Source: Verrucomicrobiota bacterium (lineage in GTDB: Bacteria; Verrucomicrobiota; Verrucomicrobiia; Limisphaerales; AV2). From it: 31,192 bases of DNA. Position numbers and translations under genes: made by a program. The stretch lies in assembly GCA_003219675.1 (NCBI GenBank), contig QHPW01000050.1, positions 5,854 through 37,045 on the forward strand, in the 5' to 3' direction. This document shows positions 30,112-31,192 of the stretch, piece after piece; the first letter of the stretch is position 1, and each line of letters starts with the position of its first letter. The notes under the pieces were generated by a model. It was not told the DNA's origin. It did no database searches and saw only the letters and a list, made by a program, of their open reading frames with translations.

Positions 30112-30247
30112 GGTTCATGGAAGACTTCCACGACGTCACAATCGCGTATCCGGACCATGAACGGTGGGGCGAGACTCCGTCGAGCCTGATCGCACAACGA
30201 CAGAGAATCAGGGCTCGACGGAGTCTCGCCCCACCCAGGGTTCATGG
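30112..30247. repeat. Complete composite repeat (GGTTCATGG element plus family A palindrome)
   Basis: GGTTCATGG (30112) leads to CCATGAAC (30157), then family A arms at 30164-30189 and 30208-30234, then GGTTCATGG again at 30239-30247. The same order occurs at 2219-2340, which supports a single mobile unit. Confidence 0.85.
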
Positions 30248-30394
30248 AGTCGCGCGCCGCCAAACGGTATCGGGAACAGGCAACCGCCCCTGTCTTAATT
30301 TGGTTGCAGCGTCGGTGTGTGACCGCCGAAAACGGCGCCCACAGCGCCGCTACAATTTGGATTTTGAAATCAAGACACCTCCTGGCAAGCGGCA

Positions 30395-30477
30395 GTGTCC
30401 TGATTTGGTGGCGGCGGTGCTGCGGCACCGCCGTGCGCCGCGGCAGCGGCGCACCCACCTTAAGCAGATCAGGACAC
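30395..30477. repeat. Nested GC-rich palindrome region
   Basis: GTGTCCTGAT (30395-30404) and ATCAGGACAC (30468-30477) form outer arms. Inside lies a dense GCGGCGGTGC/GCACCGCC series that can fold into further hairpins. The related sequences TGGCAAGCGGC and TGGCAAGCCGC flank it. Confidence 0.72.
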
Positions 30478-30540
30478 GGTCTGGCAAGCCGCTCCGTTGA
30501 CACTCGTGAGCACCGCTGATACCGTGCGCCTTCCTTGAGA

Positions 30541-31192
30541 ATGGCAATGGACTACAAAGACACGTTGAACCTGCCTCGAACCGACTTTCCCATGAAAGCC
30601 GATCTGGTCGCGCGCGAACCGGAATGGCTCAAGAAATGGCAAAACACCGGGCTCTACAAAAAAATCCAGGCCGCGCGCGCCGGCGCCGCGAAGTTCGTCC
30701 TTCATGACGGCCCGCCGTTCGCCAACGGCGACGTCCACATCGGCAACGCGCTCAACAAGATTCTCAAAGACATCATCGTCAAATACAAAAGCCTGCGCGG
30801 CTTCAGCGCGCCGTACGTGCCGGGCTGGGATTGCCACGGTCTGCCGATCGAATTCAAGGTTTCCCAGGAAATGCGAAAGGGGAGCGCCGGCGCCTCGCCT
30901 GCGGAACAATCATTCGACGCCGCCACAATTCGCAAGGCCTGCGATGCCTACGCCCGAAAATACATCGATATTCAACGCGATCAGTTCAAGCGCCTTGGCG
31001 TGTTCGGCGATTGGGACACGCCTTACCTCACGCTGAACAAGGAATATGAAGCGGACGAATTGCGGTTGTTCGCTGATATCGTTGAGAAAGGATTTGTCTA
31101 TCGCGGAAAGAAACCGGTTTACTGGAGCATTCCGTGCCGCACGGCGCTCGCGAAGGCCGAGGTGGAATACAAAGACCACGTCAGCCAGAGCA
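30541..31192 (+). CDS. ileS: Isoleucyl-tRNA synthetase, N-terminal part (partial)
   Basis: This class I synthetase charges tRNA-Ile in the cytoplasm and is essential. The 217 visible codons contain the IleS start DYKDTLNLPRTDFPMKADL, the HIGH-type ATP site in DGPPFANGDVHIGNAL, PGWDCHGLPIEFKV, and DAYARKYIDIQRDQFKRLGV with GDWDTPYLT, all diagnostic. The C-terminus lies beyond the window. ATG 30541 is taken as the start, with ATG 30547 as an alternative. Around residues 104-113 the sequence KGSAGASPAE looks like a low-complexity, repeat-derived insertion where relatives have a shorter linker. This is tentative. No upstream T-box was seen. Confidence 0.95.
   Translation, partial: MAMDYKDTLNLPRTDFPMKADLVAREPEWLKKWQNTGLYKKIQAARAGAAKFVLHDGPPFANGDVHIGNALNKILKDIIVKYKSLRGFSAPYVPGWDCHGLPIEFKVSQEMRKGSAGASPAEQSFDAATIRKACDAYARKYIDIQRDQFKRLGVFGDWDTPYLTLNKEYEADELRLFADIVEKGFVYRGKKPVYWSIPCRTALAKAEVEYKDHVSQS

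Larger units (their letters stand above)
30045..30540. other. 496-bp divergent gap with composite repeats before ileS
   Basis: This separates the LOG-family gene (minus) from ileS (plus). It contains the full composite GGTTCATGG plus family A unit (30112-30247) and a complex GC-rich palindrome region (30395-30477). No promoter or T-box leader motif for ileS was recognised. Confidence 0.7.

Noticed and set aside
2271..30234. CRISPR array from repeated 27-nt sequences
   Set aside because: Copies are palindromic, singly placed and kilobases apart, with no regular spacers or cas genes.

Overview
The window reads as a chromosomal segment of a GC-rich, Gram-negative bacterium, most likely a member of the Verrucomicrobiota (Pedosphaera/Limisphaerales type). 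This assignment is inference. It rests on a LPS Kdo transferase, a prepilin-like protein with an FTLIELLVVIAIIAILAGLL-type leader, a CRTAC1/ASPIC protein next to multiheme and TPR cytochromes, and palindromic repeats that, where they lie in genes, encode GTGVPPV/GQDAR and TPSLSPSEGER peptides. No rRNA, tRNA, CRISPR array, transposase or phage gene was seen.

Layout. 1-2054 (minus): the start of kdtA/waaA, preceded by an NhaD/CitM-like ion transporter. 2055-2573: a repeat-rich gap. 2574-5251 (plus): a dipeptide-epimerase-like enolase-superfamily enzyme, a prepilin-like protein and a small lipoprotein, closed by an intrinsic terminator. 5252-5714: four different palindromic repeats. 5715-11783 (minus): an extracytoplasmic redox set consisting of a CRTAC1-family FG-GAP/ASPIC protein, a cytochrome c/Cu-monooxygenase-like/TPR protein and a multiheme cytochrome c. 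12146-29048 (plus): a 17-kb run of thirteen codirectional genes. In order these are an ABC-2 permease with an EF-hand loop, three SPFH (HflK/HflC-like) proteins, a P1B-type metal ATPase, an ABC ATPase with a damaged permease, an unknown membrane-anchored protein, a TPR-LysM lipoprotein, its overlapping partner, a second ABC ATPase/permease pair, and two coiled-coil proteins with C-terminal membrane anchors. 28377-30044 (minus): a LOG-family protein converging on this run. 30541 to the end (plus): the start of ileS.

The 17-kb run is the best candidate for an undescribed system. Its tight spacing and start/stop overlaps suggest cotranscription of a three-SPFH membrane scaffold, a metal pump and two ABC-2 exporters, with periplasmic lipoprotein and coiled-coil partners.

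A second theme is DNA structure. Several families of small palindromic elements fill most intergenic gaps, and some are inserted in frame inside genes. Independently, four genes carry lesions: a cytochrome frameshift with apparent loss of a heme motif, a 61-bp perfect inverted duplication replacing the core of a monooxygenase domain, a frameshift deletion in an ABC permease, and a missing stop at a convergent junction. These may be assembly errors or real rearrangements, and raw reads would be needed to decide.
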